From contig NZ_SMLK01000011.1 in the NCBI RefSeq assembly GCF_004681975.1, positions 1-54,023 on the forward strand: a DNA stretch of 54,023 nt, written 5' to 3'. Positions 30,929-39,973 of this stretch are shown here, piece after piece. The translations under genes were made by a program, and so were the position numbers. Origin of the DNA: Ramlibacter humi. GTDB lineage: Bacteria; Pseudomonadota; Gammaproteobacteria; Burkholderiales; Burkholderiaceae_C. Positions within the stretch are counted from its first letter, which is position 1, and each line of letters opens with the position of its first letter. Below the pieces are notes generated by a model. The model had not been told where the DNA came from. It made no database searches and saw only the letters and a list, made by a program, of their open reading frames with translations.

Positions 30929-31004
30929 TGGCGCGGCTGGCGGGGATCGAACCCACGACCCTTGGCTTCGGAGGCCAATACTCTATCCACTGAGCTACAG
31001 CCGC
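30929..31004 (-). tRNA. tRNA-Arg (anticodon CCG)
   Basis: The minus strand folds as a full cloverleaf. The 7-bp acceptor stem is GCGGCTG/CAGCCGC with discriminator G and encoded CCA (30929-30931). The anticodon stem TTGGC/GCCAA encloses CTCCGAA (anticodon CCG), and the T-loop is TTCGATC. It reads CGG arginine codons. Confidence 0.97.
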
Positions 31005-31080
31005 TCTCGCGAAGAGCACGGATTATCGCCCATCGGCGGCGCCCGGCCGCCGCCGGGCAGGAGGGCGGGGGACGCCCCTC

Positions 31081-31086
31081 TATAAT
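31081..31086 (+). promoter_or_regulatory. Probable -10 element for the cytochrome c gene
   Basis: A perfect TATAAT lies 47 nt upstream of ATG 31133. No good -35 is found at the expected spacing, so the promoter may depend on an activator or an extended context. It also lies just outside the tRNA-Arg gene on the opposite strand. Confidence 0.45.
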
Positions 31087-31132
31087 CGAAGGTTGTTTTG
31101 ACCAGCCCAGCGCAGAAAAGCCAGAGGACGCC

Positions 31133-32020
31133 ATGAGCGACAGCACGCAGGAAGAAGCCCACACCGGCCCCATCAAGACGCCCAAGCAACTGCTGGTGAC
31201 GGTGTTCCTCGCCTTCGTCGTGCCGGTGGCCATCATCATGGGCCTGGTCGCGTACGTTTCTTCCGAGAACAAGCCGGCCGGCACGACCCAGGCCGAGTCC
31301 TATGCCCTGGGCGGCGTCACGGAGCCCGACGTCGAGCGCGGCGTGGCCGAGCGCATCCGCAAGGTCGGCACCGTCGAGATCCGCGACGCCAACCGTCCGC
31401 TCAAGAGCGGCGAGGAAGTCTTCAAGGCCCAGTGCTCCGCCTGCCATGCCACCGGCGCGGCCGGTGCGCCCAAGTTCGGCGATGCCGGCGCCTGGGGCGA
31501 TCGCATCAAGCAGGGTCTCGCCACCCTGGTCGAACACGCGCTGAAGGGCAAGGGCGCCATGCCCCCGCAAGGCGGCGGCGATTTCGACGACACCGAGATC
31601 GCGCGTGGCGTGGCGTACATGGCCAACGCCGCCGGCGCCAAGTTCGCCGAGCCGCAGCGCCCCGCTGCGCAGGCTGCCGCGGGTGGCGCCAGCGCCCCGG
31701 CCGTCGCGACGGCTGCCGCATCGGCTCCGGCTGCTGCGCCCGCTGCTGCCGCGCCGGCGGCCGCGCCCGCTGCCGCCGCCGCCGGCAACGGTGAAGCCCT
31801 CTACAAGCAAGCCTGCTTCGCCTGCCACGCCACCGGCGCCGCCAACGCGCCGAAGTTCGGCGACAAGGCCGCCTGGGCGCCGCGCATCGCTCAAGGCAAG
31901 GACAAGCTGTACGAGGCGGCCCTCAAGGGCAAGGGCGCCATGCCGCCCAAGGGCGGCACCAGCGCGCCGGATGCCGACGTCCGCGCCGCCGTCGACTACA
32001 TCGTGAACGCGGCCAAGTAA
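31133..32020 (+). CDS. Membrane-anchored di-haem cytochrome c (c5-type tandem)
   Basis: This 295-residue protein has one N-terminal membrane anchor (~20-45, LVTVFLAFVVPVAIIMGLVA). Two homologous c5-like domains follow, each with a CxxCH haem site (CSACH ~102, CFACH ~226) and a similar C-terminal half (LKGKGAMPPQGGG / LKGKGAMPPKGGT). They are joined by an Ala/Pro-rich linker of ~45 residues. It acts in periplasmic electron transfer. AGAGGA precedes ATG 31133. The domain similarity indicates internal duplication. A bidirectional terminator follows. Confidence 0.94.
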   Translation: MSDSTQEEAHTGPIKTPKQLLVTVFLAFVVPVAIIMGLVAYVSSENKPAGTTQAESYALGGVTEPDVERGVAERIRKVGTVEIRDANRPLKSGEEVFKAQCSACHATGAAGAPKFGDAGAWGDRIKQGLATLVEHALKGKGAMPPQGGGDFDDTEIARGVAYMANAAGAKFAEPQRPAAQAAAGGASAPAVATAAASAPAAAPAAAAPAAAPAAAAAGNGEALYKQACFACHATGAANAPKFGDKAAWAPRIAQGKDKLYEAALKGKGAMPPKGGTSAPDADVRAAVDYIVNAAK

Positions 32021-32035
32021 GCCGCCTCGCCCCAG

Positions 32036-32068
32036 AAGAAAAAGCCGGTCAGCGACCGGCTTTTTTTT
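32036..32068. terminator. Bidirectional intrinsic terminator
   Basis: A 10-bp perfect stem (AAAGCCGGTC 32041-32050, GACCGGCTTT 32054-32063) with loop AGC, then T8 on the plus strand and an A-rich run before it that gives a U-tract on the minus strand. It separates the convergent cytochrome gene and the 32049 gene; the stop codon of the latter lies in the loop. Confidence 0.92.
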
Positions 32069-32582
32069 CGGCCGGGCTGGCGACGAAGCCGAAGCGCGCG
32101 GGCAGCGCGGCCGAGTCCACTTCTTCCGGCGACCAGCGGCCCTGTTCCACCAGGTCGGCGGCCGCGTGCATGTCCAGCGTGTGCACCAGGCCCAGCCCGC
32201 GGTCGGTGTCCAGGAACAGGCGGCCCTGCTCGTCCACCAGGCTTGCGCGCGGTCGCGCGGGCAGGCCGCTGTGCGTTTCGACTTCCCCGCCGGCGCCCAC
32301 GCGCAGGACCCAGGGCGCTGCTTCCAGCTCCACGTACACGCGCTGCGGCCCGTTCTGGAAGTACCAGCAGCCGTCGGCGTCGTGCTCGTAGTTGCGGTGG
32401 ATGAAGTCCACCAGCTTGGCGTGGCGCAGCAGAGCGCCGCGCGATCGCGGGAAGGGGCCGGCCGCTTGCACGCGGTCGTCGCGCATGTACCAGGCGCCGC
32501 GGGCGTCCAGGCCCAGCCAGCCGTAGCAGTGCGGCACGTTGGGCCACTTGGCCATCGCCTGCCGGACGATGTCATCCACCAT
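32049..32582 (-). CDS. Conserved protein of unknown function (DUF2946-like by memory)
   Basis: A 177-residue soluble protein starting MVDDIVRQAMAKWPNV. It contains blocks (CYGWLGLDARGAWYMRDDR, CWYFQNGPQRVYVELEAAPW, LGLVHTLDMHAAADLVEQG) that I associate with a protein conserved through Comamonadaceae and usually labelled DUF2946; the label is from memory. Aromatic-rich strands suggest a beta-domain. No signal or catalytic motif is evident. A terminator-like hairpin lies 20 nt upstream of its start on the same strand, which may attenuate its expression. Confidence 0.85.
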   Translation of the reverse strand: MVDDIVRQAMAKWPNVPHCYGWLGLDARGAWYMRDDRVQAAGPFPRSRGALLRHAKLVDFIHRNYEHDADGCWYFQNGPQRVYVELEAAPWVLRVGAGGEVETHSGLPARPRASLVDEQGRLFLDTDRGLGLVHTLDMHAAADLVEQGRWSPEEVDSAALPARFGFVASPAEKKAGR

Positions 32583-32601
32583 CGCGCGATTATCCGGCGC
32601 A

Positions 32602-32635
32602 CCAAAACAAAAGGGCGCCGGTGTGACCGGCGCCC
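32602..32635 (-). terminator. Intrinsic terminator or attenuator just upstream of the 32582 start
   Basis: On the minus strand a perfect 10-bp stem (positions 32626-32635 with 32613-32622, loop 32623-32625) is followed by TTTTGTTTTGG. The U-tract ends ~20 nt before ATG 32582. About 55 nt upstream sits a strong ribosome-binding-like GAGGAG (~32689-32694) with no gene after it. Either a short RNA ends here or this is a leader attenuator. Confidence 0.75.
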
Positions 32636-32870
32636 TGGGAATGCATCGACGATGCCGCGGCAATCGTTGTGTGGTTTTGTTTTGTCTCCTCGGCCCCTCG
32701 CCTGCCGCGGACCTTGTCCGCATGCAAGTGCCGCGACTGTAGGGCCTCGCACCGCGGCAGTGCATCGGGAGTTACCCGCCTCGGTGCCTGCATGGTTGAG
32801 TTCGGTGCGCCGGCTCTGCTGGCATGCCTTATGCGTTGCGAGGTGCGTCGAAGTTCATGAGGAAGTCGTC
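32636..32870. other. Intergenic region with possible leader/sRNA on the minus strand
   Basis: About 235 nt between the amtB-like start and the hairpin above. The minus strand holds GAGGAGACAAAAC, typical of Bug or porin gene starts in this group, but no start codon or frame follows before the terminator. This could be a remnant of a deleted gene or a small RNA. No protein-coding frame is supported. No convincing promoter was found. Confidence 0.35.
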
Positions 32871-34205
32871 ATGCGGTGGTTGGAGGCAAGAAGCCGGTGC
32901 GTCATGGCGCTGGCACTCGCGGCGGCGACGGCTGGCGCATGGGCACAGATGCCCGCGCCCATCAACGTCCCATCGTTGGCCAGGCAGGACACGCTCAACG
33001 GCGCCGACACCGCGTGGATGCTCACCTCCACCGCGCTCGTGCTGCTCATGACCTTGCCCGGCGTCGCGCTGTTCTACGCGGGCATGGTCCGCCGCAAGAG
33101 CGTTCTCAACACCATGGCCAGCGTCGTCGCCATCGCCGCGCTGGTCAGCGTCCTCTGGTTCGCGGCCGGCTACTCGCTCGCCTTCACGCCCAACCACCCC
33201 TGGATCGGCAACGGCAGCCGCCTGTGGTTCGCCGGCATGGACTACGCCAAGGACGCGGGCAAGGTGATGGTCAGCCACGTCGCGCCCAACGTGCCCGAGT
33301 CGGTGTACGCGATGTTCCAGCTCACGTTCGCGGTGATCACCGCCGCGCTCGTGGTCGGCTCGATCGTCGAGCGCATGAAGTTCTCGGCCCTGCTCCTCTT
33401 CATGGGCCTGTGGTCGCTGTTCGTCTATTCGCCGATCGCGCACTGGGTGTGGGAGCCCGGCGGCTGGCTGGCGCAACTCGGTGCGCTGGACTTCGCGGGC
33501 GGCTCGGTGGTGCACATCAACGCCGGCGTCGCGGGCCTGGTCTGCGCGTACTTCGTCGGCCCGCGCCGCGGCTACGGCCGCGAGCCTTTCGAGCCGTACA
33601 GCCTGGCACTCACCATGACGGGCGCGGGCCTGCTGTGGGTCGGCTGGTTCGGTTTCAACGCGGGGTCGGCGGTCGCGGCGGATGGCCGTGCGGGGCTCGC
33701 GATGGCGGTGACGCACATCGCGGCGGCCGCGGGTGCGCTGGCCTGGATGTTCTCGGAGTGGGTGATGCGTGGCCGTCCTTCGCTGCTCGGGCTGTGCTCC
33801 GGCGTGGTCGCGGGGCTGGTGGCCATCACGCCCGCGGCCGGCTTCGTCACGCCGCCCTCCGCGCTGCTGATCGGCGGCATCGCGGGCGTCGCCTGCTACT
33901 GGGGCGCGACGGGCCTGAAGCGCCTGCTGGGCGCCGACGATTCGCTCGACGTGTTCGGCGTGCACGGCATCGGCGGCATCGTCGGTTCGCTGCTCACCGG
34001 CGTGCTGGCCAGCAAGACCGTCTCCGGCGTGCAAGGCAACCTGGGCACGCAAGCCATCGGCGTCGGCGCGGTGCTGCTGTACAGCGTGCTCGCCACCGCT
34101 TTCCTGTTGCTGCTGACCCAGTGGCTGGTGGGCCTGCGCGTCGACGAGCACGGCGAGCAGACGGGCCTGGACATCGCGCAGCACCGCGAGCGGCTGGGCG
34201 GCTGA
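32871..34205 (+). CDS. amtB: Ammonium transporter
   Basis: This 444-residue Amt/MEP/Rh protein has a cleavable signal peptide (~1-25, MALALAAATAGAWAQ) and eleven membrane helices. The twin pore histidines are in GGSVVHINAGVAG and DVFGVHGIGGIVGSLLTG. It mediates ammonium uptake across the inner membrane. Unusually for the family, no glnK (PII) gene is adjacent; a small unknown gene follows instead. GAGGA precedes ATG 32871. A weakly conserved C-terminal tail (GLDIAQHRERLGG) still resembles the PII-interacting region. Confidence 0.95.
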   Translation: MRWLEARSRCVMALALAAATAGAWAQMPAPINVPSLARQDTLNGADTAWMLTSTALVLLMTLPGVALFYAGMVRRKSVLNTMASVVAIAALVSVLWFAAGYSLAFTPNHPWIGNGSRLWFAGMDYAKDAGKVMVSHVAPNVPESVYAMFQLTFAVITAALVVGSIVERMKFSALLLFMGLWSLFVYSPIAHWVWEPGGWLAQLGALDFAGGSVVHINAGVAGLVCAYFVGPRRGYGREPFEPYSLALTMTGAGLLWVGWFGFNAGSAVAADGRAGLAMAVTHIAAAAGALAWMFSEWVMRGRPSLLGLCSGVVAGLVAITPAAGFVTPPSALLIGGIAGVACYWGATGLKRLLGADDSLDVFGVHGIGGIVGSLLTGVLASKTVSGVQGNLGTQAIGVGAVLLYSVLATAFLLLLTQWLVGLRVDEHGEQTGLDIAQHRERLGG

Positions 34206-34246
34206 ATACCCTGACGACGAGATCCATCGATTGCGGAGGTGTGGAG

Positions 34247-34639
34247 ATGCTGGCCAGCGAGAAAGTTGCGATTGCCGCCCACCTGCACGTGCTGCTGCGT
34301 CGCAAGACCGGCCGCGTGACCGACACGGAGTGGATGGCGCAGAACGCGGAATACGCCGCCGAGATCGTGCGCTTCTCGCGCGTGAAGGCGCAGGAAGAAA
34401 AGGCGCCCGAGCTGGCCGAATGGGCCGCCAAGCTGGAGCTGGCTCTGGCCCAGCCCACCGATGGCGCGACCCGCCCGCTGGTGCAGGCCGCGGTGCAGGC
34501 GTTGAAGCAGCGGCCGGCCGGTGAGCCGGGGCCCGATTCGGTCAGCCCTGCTTCCGGCTTCGCCGATTCTCTGCTGGAGTCTTCACGCGGGCCGGCGCCC
34601 GCGCCGGCCACGTCGCGCTACGTCGGCGGCATCCGCTGA
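34247..34639 (+). CDS. Small hypothetical protein downstream of amtB
   Basis: A 130-residue protein with an ATG at 34247 and GGAGG 7 nt upstream. It is helical and charged (~1-70, for example KTGRVTDTEWMAQNAEYAAE), with a Pro/Ser-rich C-terminus ending YVGGIR. No signal peptide or membrane helix. It is 41 nt after amtB on the same strand and may be cotranscribed. Function unknown. Confidence 0.8.
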   Translation: MLASEKVAIAAHLHVLLRRKTGRVTDTEWMAQNAEYAAEIVRFSRVKAQEEKAPELAEWAAKLELALAQPTDGATRPLVQAAVQALKQRPAGEPGPDSVSPASGFADSLLESSRGPAPAPATSRYVGGIR

Positions 34640-34710
34640 TCGCGCTGCGATAATGCCGCGGCCCCGGCGCCTCGCCGGGATCGACCGCGGCGCCCGGCGC
34701 CGTCCCGCCG

Positions 34711-35514
34711 TTGCCCGCTTCCCGCATCACCGTCGCCGTCCTGCTCGCCTGCGCCAGTGCGGGCACGTGGGCGCAGCCATCGCCCTGGTCGTACGAAGTG
34801 ACCGGGTCCGTCCTGCACCGCCGGCTGGTCGAGCGCACCGCCACGGGCGGCACGCTGCTCACCGAGACGGGGCCTCTCGCACGCGTGCAGCTGCAAGCCA
34901 CGCATCCGCTGCCCGGCGATGGTGCGTTCGCGGTGCGTGGTGAGCTGGCCGGAGGCGATCTCGATTACGACGGCCGCACGCAAGCCGGTGCGCCGCTGCG
35001 CACCACCACGCGGCACGTCGAGGGCGGCGCCAGCTTCCTGGTGCGGCCGCATGCACCGGCGCCGTGGGGCGAGCTGTGGGCCGGCGCGGGCTGGCAGCGG
35101 CAGTACCGCGGCATCCGCGGCACGGCTGTCGCCGGCGGCCTGGCGGAAACCGCCGACGCCGTGTGGCTGGTGCTGCGCTGGCGCAGCCCCGAGTGGCAGG
35201 GCCCCGCGGGCTGGTGGATCCGGGCCGAGCCGGAAGTGCGCGCGAGCCTGGCGCACAACCTCAAGGTGGATTTCCACGGCGTGCTGGATACCACTTCGCT
35301 GGAAGCCGGTCAGCAGCGCGCGATCGTGCTGCGGCTGGTGGCCACGGCGCCGGACTCGCCGTGGTCGTGGGGCCTGGAATGGCGGCGCCTGTCGCAGGCT
35401 GCCAGCCTGCCCGTGCCGGTCTCGCTGCGCGGCGTGCCGGTGCCCGGCACCACGCTGTTCCAGCCGAAGCTGTCGACCCGCGACCTGGGCCTGACGCTCA
35501 CGCGCCGCTTCTAG
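34711..35514 (+). CDS. Putative outer-membrane beta-barrel protein
   Basis: This 267-residue protein starts at TTG 34711; no better in-frame start precedes the signal peptide (RITVAVLLACASAGTWAQ). The mature part is built of alternating hydrophobic strands with aromatic girdle residues and ends in ...LTLTRRF, a terminal Phe typical of BAM substrates. A GATAAT at 34649-34654 could be a -10. It overlaps the GMC oxidoreductase gene tail to tail by 17 nt. No family recognised. Confidence 0.75.
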   Translation: MPASRITVAVLLACASAGTWAQPSPWSYEVTGSVLHRRLVERTATGGTLLTETGPLARVQLQATHPLPGDGAFAVRGELAGGDLDYDGRTQAGAPLRTTTRHVEGGASFLVRPHAPAPWGELWAGAGWQRQYRGIRGTAVAGGLAETADAVWLVLRWRSPEWQGPAGWWIRAEPEVRASLAHNLKVDFHGVLDTTSLEAGQQRAIVLRLVATAPDSPWSWGLEWRRLSQAASLPVPVSLRGVPVPGTTLFQPKLSTRDLGLTLTRRF

Positions 35515-37138
35515 CGGCGTCCTGCAGCACCCACTCGGCGGCCTTCTCGGCCATCATCAGCGTCGGCGAGTTGGTGTTGCCGCTGGTGATGGTGGGCATC
35601 GCGCCCGCATCCACCACGCGCAACCCGGAGACGCCCCGCACGCGCAGGCGCGAATCGAGCACCGCCATCGGGTCGTCGTCGCGGCCCATCTTCGTCGTGC
35701 CCACCGGGTGGAAGATGGTGGTGGCGATGTCGCCGGCCAGCCGCGCCAGTTCCTCGTCGCTCTGGTACTGCACGCCGGGCCGCCACTCCTGCGGCTGGTA
35801 CTTCGCCAGCGCGGGCTGCGCGCAGATGCGGCGCGTGAGGCGCAGCGAATCGGCCGCCACCTGCCGGTCTTCCGGCGTGCTCAGGTAGTTCGGCGCGATG
35901 GCGGGGGCTTCGTCGAACTTCGGCGAGCGGATGCGCACGAAGCCGCGGCTGGTGGGGTTCAGGTTGCAGACGCTGGCGGTGAAGGCATTGAACGAATGCA
36001 GCGGGTCGCCGAACGCGTCCAGGCTGAGCGGCTGCACGTGGTACTCCACGTTCGGCCACGCATGCTCCGGCGAGCTGCGCGTGAACGCGCCCAGCTGCGA
36101 GGGCGCCATGCTCATCGGCCCGCTGCGCGTCAGCAGGTATTGCAGGCCGATGCGCGCCTTGCCATGCCAGCTGTTGGCCAGCGTGTTGAGCGTCTGCACG
36201 CCCTGCACCTTGAACACCGCGCGGATCTGCAGGTGGTCCTGCAGGTTCTCGCCCACGCCGGGCAGGTCGTGCACCACGTCCACGCCGTGCCGGCGCAGCA
36301 AGTCCGCGGGACCGATGCCCGACAGCTGCAGCAGCTGGGGTGATCCGATGCTGCCCGCGCACAGCAGCACTTCGCGCGTGGCCTGCACGCTGGCCATCTC
36401 GTGCCCGGTCCACACTTCCAGGCCGGTGCAGCGTCGCGTGCCGTTCGCACCGCGCTCCACGCGCAGGCGCTTGACGTGCGCGTTGGTCCACATCTCGAAG
36501 TTCGGCCGGCCGTAGCAGGTGGGCCGCAGGAAAGCCTTGGCCGTGTTCCAGCGCCAGCCGTTGCGCTGGTTCACCTGGAAGTAGCCCACGCCTTCGTTGT
36601 TGCCGCGGTTGAAGTCTTCGGTGTGCGGCACGCCCGCTTCCTGCGCGGCTTTCGCGAAAGCGTCCAGCACGTCCCAGCGCAGCCGCTGGCGTTCCACGCG
36701 CCATTCGCCGCCCGCGCCGTGCAGTTCGTCGGCGCCCTGGTAGTAGTCCTCGTGCTTCTTGAAGTAGGGCAGGCAGTTGTCCCAGCGCCAGCCGGCGTCG
36801 CCCGTCATCTGCGCCCAGCCGTCGTAGTCGCGCGACTGGCCGCGCATGTAGATCATGCCGTTGATGCTGGAGCAGCCGCCCAGCGTCTTGCCGCGCGGGT
36901 AGCGCAGGGCGCGGCCGTTGAGGCCTGCGTCGGGCTCGGTGCTGTACAGCCAGTCGGTGCGCGGGTTGCCGATGCAGTACAGGTAGCCCACCGGGATGTG
37001 GATCCAGTGGTAGTCGTCCTTGCGGCCCGCTTCGATCAGCAGCACCCGGTTGGCCGGGTCCTTCGACAGCCGGTTGGCGAGCAGGCAGCCCGCCGTGCCG
37101 GCGCCGATGATCACGTAGTCGAACGTGGTGTCGCTCAT
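35498..37138 (-). CDS. GMC-family FAD oxidoreductase (choline dehydrogenase-like)
   Basis: A 546-residue flavoenzyme with an N-terminal Rossmann motif (YVIIGAGTAGCLLANRLS), the GMC signature GKTLGGCSSINGMIYMRG, a second signature GSIGSPQLLQLSG and the C-terminal catalytic His (IFHPVGTTKMG) with NTNSPTLMMAEKAA. It oxidises an alcohol, with choline, other polyols or aromatic alcohols as candidates. The BetB/BetI partners of a true glycine-betaine locus are absent; mmsA lies upstream on the same strand, 41 nt away. GGAGGAG precedes the ATG at 37138. Confidence 0.93.
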   Translation of the reverse strand: MSDTTFDYVIIGAGTAGCLLANRLSKDPANRVLLIEAGRKDDYHWIHIPVGYLYCIGNPRTDWLYSTEPDAGLNGRALRYPRGKTLGGCSSINGMIYMRGQSRDYDGWAQMTGDAGWRWDNCLPYFKKHEDYYQGADELHGAGGEWRVERQRLRWDVLDAFAKAAQEAGVPHTEDFNRGNNEGVGYFQVNQRNGWRWNTAKAFLRPTCYGRPNFEMWTNAHVKRLRVERGANGTRRCTGLEVWTGHEMASVQATREVLLCAGSIGSPQLLQLSGIGPADLLRRHGVDVVHDLPGVGENLQDHLQIRAVFKVQGVQTLNTLANSWHGKARIGLQYLLTRSGPMSMAPSQLGAFTRSSPEHAWPNVEYHVQPLSLDAFGDPLHSFNAFTASVCNLNPTSRGFVRIRSPKFDEAPAIAPNYLSTPEDRQVAADSLRLTRRICAQPALAKYQPQEWRPGVQYQSDEELARLAGDIATTIFHPVGTTKMGRDDDPMAVLDSRLRVRGVSGLRVVDAGAMPTITSGNTNSPTLMMAEKAAEWVLQDAARSGA

Positions 37139-37179
37139 GTCTCCTCCAGGCGCGGCGTCTGGGCGCCGCTGCCGCGGTG

Positions 37180-38721
37180 TCAGTTGGCGGTCGGCATGAC
37201 GAACTCGGCGCCCTTGCCGATCGATTCGGGCCAGCGCTGCATGATCGACTTCTGCTTCGTGTAGAACCGCACGCCTTCCTCGCCGTACGCGTGCATGTCG
37301 CCGAACAGGCTCTTCTTCCAGCCGCCGAAGCCATGCCAGGCCATCGGCACCGGGATCGGCACGTTGACGCCGACCATGCCCACCTGCACGCGGCGCGAGA
37401 ACTCGCGCGCGGTGTTGCCGTCGCGGGTGAACAGCGACACGCCGTTGCCGTACTCGTGCGAGTTGATCAGCGCGGTGGCTTCCGCCAGGTCCTTCACGCG
37501 CACGCAGCCCAGCACGGGACCGAAGATCTCTTCCTTGTAGATCTTCATGTCCGGCGTGACGTTGTCGAACAGCGTGCCGCCCACCCAGAAACCGTTGTCG
37601 CAGCCCGCGCCGGCCATCGCGCCCTTGAAGCCGCGGCCGTCGACGACCAGCTTCGCGCCTTCCTGCGCGCCGGTGCCGATGTAGCCGGTGATGCGGTCGG
37701 CCGCGGCGCGGCTGACGATGGGGCCCATCTCCGCGTCCGACTCGACGCCGTTCTTCACCTTCAGCTGCTTCGTGCGCTCGGCCAGCATCGGCATGATCCT
37801 GTCTGCGGCGTCGCCCACCAGCACGCCCAGCGAGATGGCCATGCAGCGCTCGCCGGCCGAACCGAAAGCGGAGCCGATCAGCGCGTCCACTGCCTGGTCC
37901 ATGTCGGCATCGGGCATCACCACCATGTGGTTCTTGGCCCCGCCCAACGCCTGCACTCGCTTGCCATGCCGCGCGCCCGTCTCGTAGATCTTCTGCGCGA
38001 CCGCGGTGGAGCCGACGAAGGACACGGCCTTCACGTCCGGGTGCTCCAGCAGCGCGTCCACGGATTCCTTGTCGCCCTGCACCACGTTGAAGATGCCGTC
38101 GGGCAGGCCGGCTTCCTTCAGAAGGCGCGCCATCAGGATCGACGCCGTCGGGTCCAGCGGGCTGGGCTTGAGGATGAAAGCATTACCCGCGGCGATGGCC
38201 ACCGGGTACATCCACATCGGCACCATGCACGGGAAGTTGAAGGGCGTGATGCCGGCCACCACGCCCAGCGGCTGGCGCATCGTCCAGTTGTCGATGCCGG
38301 TGGACACCTGGTCGGTGTACTGGCCCTTGAGCAGCTGCGGGATGCCGCAGGCGAATTCCACGATGTCGATGCCGCGGGTGACTTCGCCCTGCGCGTCGGA
38401 CAGCACCTTGCCGTGCTCGGCGGTGATGGCGGCGGCCAGCTCGTCGCGGTGCTGGTTCAGCAGTTCCAGGAACTTGAACATCACACGGGCGCGGCGGATC
38501 GGCGGCGTCTCGGCCCACTTCGGGAAGGCGGCCTGCGCGCTGGCCACGGCCTTGGCCACCTCGGCGTTGCTGGCCAGGGCCACCTTGCCGGTGACCTTGC
38601 CGCTGGCGGGATTGAAGACGTCGGCCGTGCGGCCGCTCTGGCCGGGGACGACCTTGCCGTCGATCCAGTGGTCGATGGAAGCGACGGTGCCTGCGGCGCG
38701 GGTGGAATCGGGTGCGTTCAT
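37180..38721 (-). CDS. mmsA: Methylmalonate-semialdehyde dehydrogenase (CoA-acylating)
   Basis: This 513-residue ALDH matches Mms[18 protein letters not shown] near the start, [32 protein letters not shown], the nucleophile in [12 protein letters not shown], and the C-terminal [20 protein letters not shown]. It converts methylmalonate or malonate semialdehyde to propionyl-CoA or acetyl-CoA in valine, beta-alanine or inositol breakdown. ATG 38721 is preferred over the upstream extension. It probably shares a transcript with the GMC oxidoreductase. Confidence 0.94.
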   Translation of the reverse strand: MNAPDSTRAAGTVASIDHWIDGKVVPGQSGRTADVFNPASGKVTGKVALASNAEVAKAVASAQAAFPKWAETPPIRRARVMFKFLELLNQHRDELAAAITAEHGKVLSDAQGEVTRGIDIVEFACGIPQLLKGQYTDQVSTGIDNWTMRQPLGVVAGITPFNFPCMVPMWMYPVAIAAGNAFILKPSPLDPTASILMARLLKEAGLPDGIFNVVQGDKESVDALLEHPDVKAVSFVGSTAVAQKIYETGARHGKRVQALGGAKNHMVVMPDADMDQAVDALIGSAFGSAGERCMAISLGVLVGDAADRIMPMLAERTKQLKVKNGVESDAEMGPIVSRAAADRITGYIGTGAQEGAKLVVDGRGFKGAMAGAGCDNGFWVGGTLFDNVTPDMKIYKEEIFGPVLGCVRVKDLAEATALINSHEYGNGVSLFTRDGNTAREFSRRVQVGMVGVNVPIPVPMAWHGFGGWKKSLFGDMHAYGEEGVRFYTKQKSIMQRWPESIGKGAEFVMPTAN

Positions 38722-38851
38722 GATCGGGGGTCTTGCAGGAGGCTCGAGGGCCGCCAGTCTACGGCGCGCCACACCCCCGCGCCACCGCTGGCCGGGATCG
38801 AGGCTTCCGGGCAGGCATGCCGTTAGCATTGCAACTTCTTACAACTCCACC

Positions 38852-39973
38852 ATGCAGGAACCCACTCTTCCCCGCATCGAGACCGGCTCCGGGGAGGGCG
38901 GCCCTGTCAAGGTGCTGGGCCAGTGGACCGCGGCGCAGTTCGCGCGGCCGGGCCTGCTGGCGCAAGTGCGCGGCCAGCTGTCCGCGGCGGGTGGCGGCCA
39001 GGCGGCCTGGGATTTGCGCGGCGTCGAGCAGCTCGACCACGTCGGCGCGCAACTGCTGTGGGACCAATGGGGCCAGAAGCGCCCGGACCACCTGGACCTC
39101 CTGCCGGCGCAGAAAACCGTGCTGGAGCGGGTGGAGCAGTTCACGACTCCGCAGCCGCCGCGCCGGCGCCTAAGCTGGCGCCGCCAGTACCTGGCGCTGG
39201 GCGAAGTGGTGCTGGAGAAGACGCTCGCGGTGCGCGAGTTCGTGCGGCTGGCCGGCCAACTGCTGCTGGACGTGTTCCGGCTGGGGCGCGCGCCGCACGA
39301 AGGCCCGTGGCGCGACTTCTCGGGCCACCTGTACCACATCGGCGCCACGGCGCTGCCCATCACGGCGCTGGTCGGCTTCCTCATCGGCGTGGTGCTGGCC
39401 TACCTCACCGCCAAGCAACTGCGCCAGTTCGGCGCCGATTCGTACATCGTCAACATCCTGGGCGTGGCGCTGATCCGCGAGCTGGGGCCGATGCTGGCGG
39501 CCATCCTGGTGGCGGGCCGGTCGGGTTCGTCGATCACCGCGCAGATCGGCGTCATGCGCGTCACCGATGAGCTGGACGCCATGAGCGTGATGGGCATCTC
39601 GCACAGCTTCCGCCTGGTGTTGCCGCGCGCCATGGCGCTGGCGTTCGCCATGCCGCTGGTGAGCATCTGGACCACGCTCTGCGCGCTGGCGGGCGGCATG
39701 CTGGCGGCCGACGCCTCGCTGGGCATCACGCCCACGTTCTTCCTCAACGCGCTGCCCAGCGCGGTGCAGATCGGCAACCTGGTTCTGGCCACCTCCAAGT
39801 CCATGGTGTTCGGCGTGCTCATCGCGCTGATCGGCTGCCACTACGGCCTGGCCGTGGAGCCGAACACGCAGTCGCTGGGCCAGGGCACGACGGCTTCGGT
39901 GGTGAGCTCCATCACCGTGGTGATCCTGGTGGACGCGCTGTTCGCCATCGCCTTCCAGGAGGTCGGTTTCTGA
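38852..39973 (+). CDS. MlaE-type ABC permease with N-terminal STAS-like domain
   Basis: A 373-residue protein. The first ~110 residues resemble a STAS domain (AAWDLRGVEQLDHVGAQLLW). The remainder is an MlaE permease (~150-370) with the signature GVALIRELGPMLAAILVAGRSGSS and TDELDAMSVMGI. Together with the next three genes it forms an Mla/PqiC-like phospholipid transport system of the inner membrane. No strong SD precedes ATG 38852. The fused STAS domain takes the place of the separate MlaB subunit. 1-nt overlap with the ATPase gene. Confidence 0.93.
   Translation: MQEPTLPRIETGSGEGGPVKVLGQWTAAQFARPGLLAQVRGQLSAAGGGQAAWDLRGVEQLDHVGAQLLWDQWGQKRPDHLDLLPAQKTVLERVEQFTTPQPPRRRLSWRRQYLALGEVVLEKTLAVREFVRLAGQLLLDVFRLGRAPHEGPWRDFSGHLYHIGATALPITALVGFLIGVVLAYLTAKQLRQFGADSYIVNILGVALIRELGPMLAAILVAGRSGSSITAQIGVMRVTDELDAMSVMGISHSFRLVLPRAMALAFAMPLVSIWTTLCALAGGMLAADASLGITPTFFLNALPSAVQIGNLVLATSKSMVFGVLIALIGCHYGLAVEPNTQSLGQGTTASVVSSITVVILVDALFAIAFQEVGF

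Noticed and set aside
30995-32752. 585-codon minus-strand frame across the cytochrome c gene
   Set aside because: It crosses a bidirectional terminator and an independent conserved gene, and its Gly/Arg repeats mirror the Ala-rich linker on the other strand.
35498-37138. GMC oxidoreductase considered as a betA locus
   Set aside because: No betB, betI or choline transporter is nearby, so choline oxidation is only one of several possible reactions.
37177-38826. 549-codon plus-strand frame
   Set aside because: It is the exact antisense of mmsA with His/Val/Ala shadow composition and no SD or motif.
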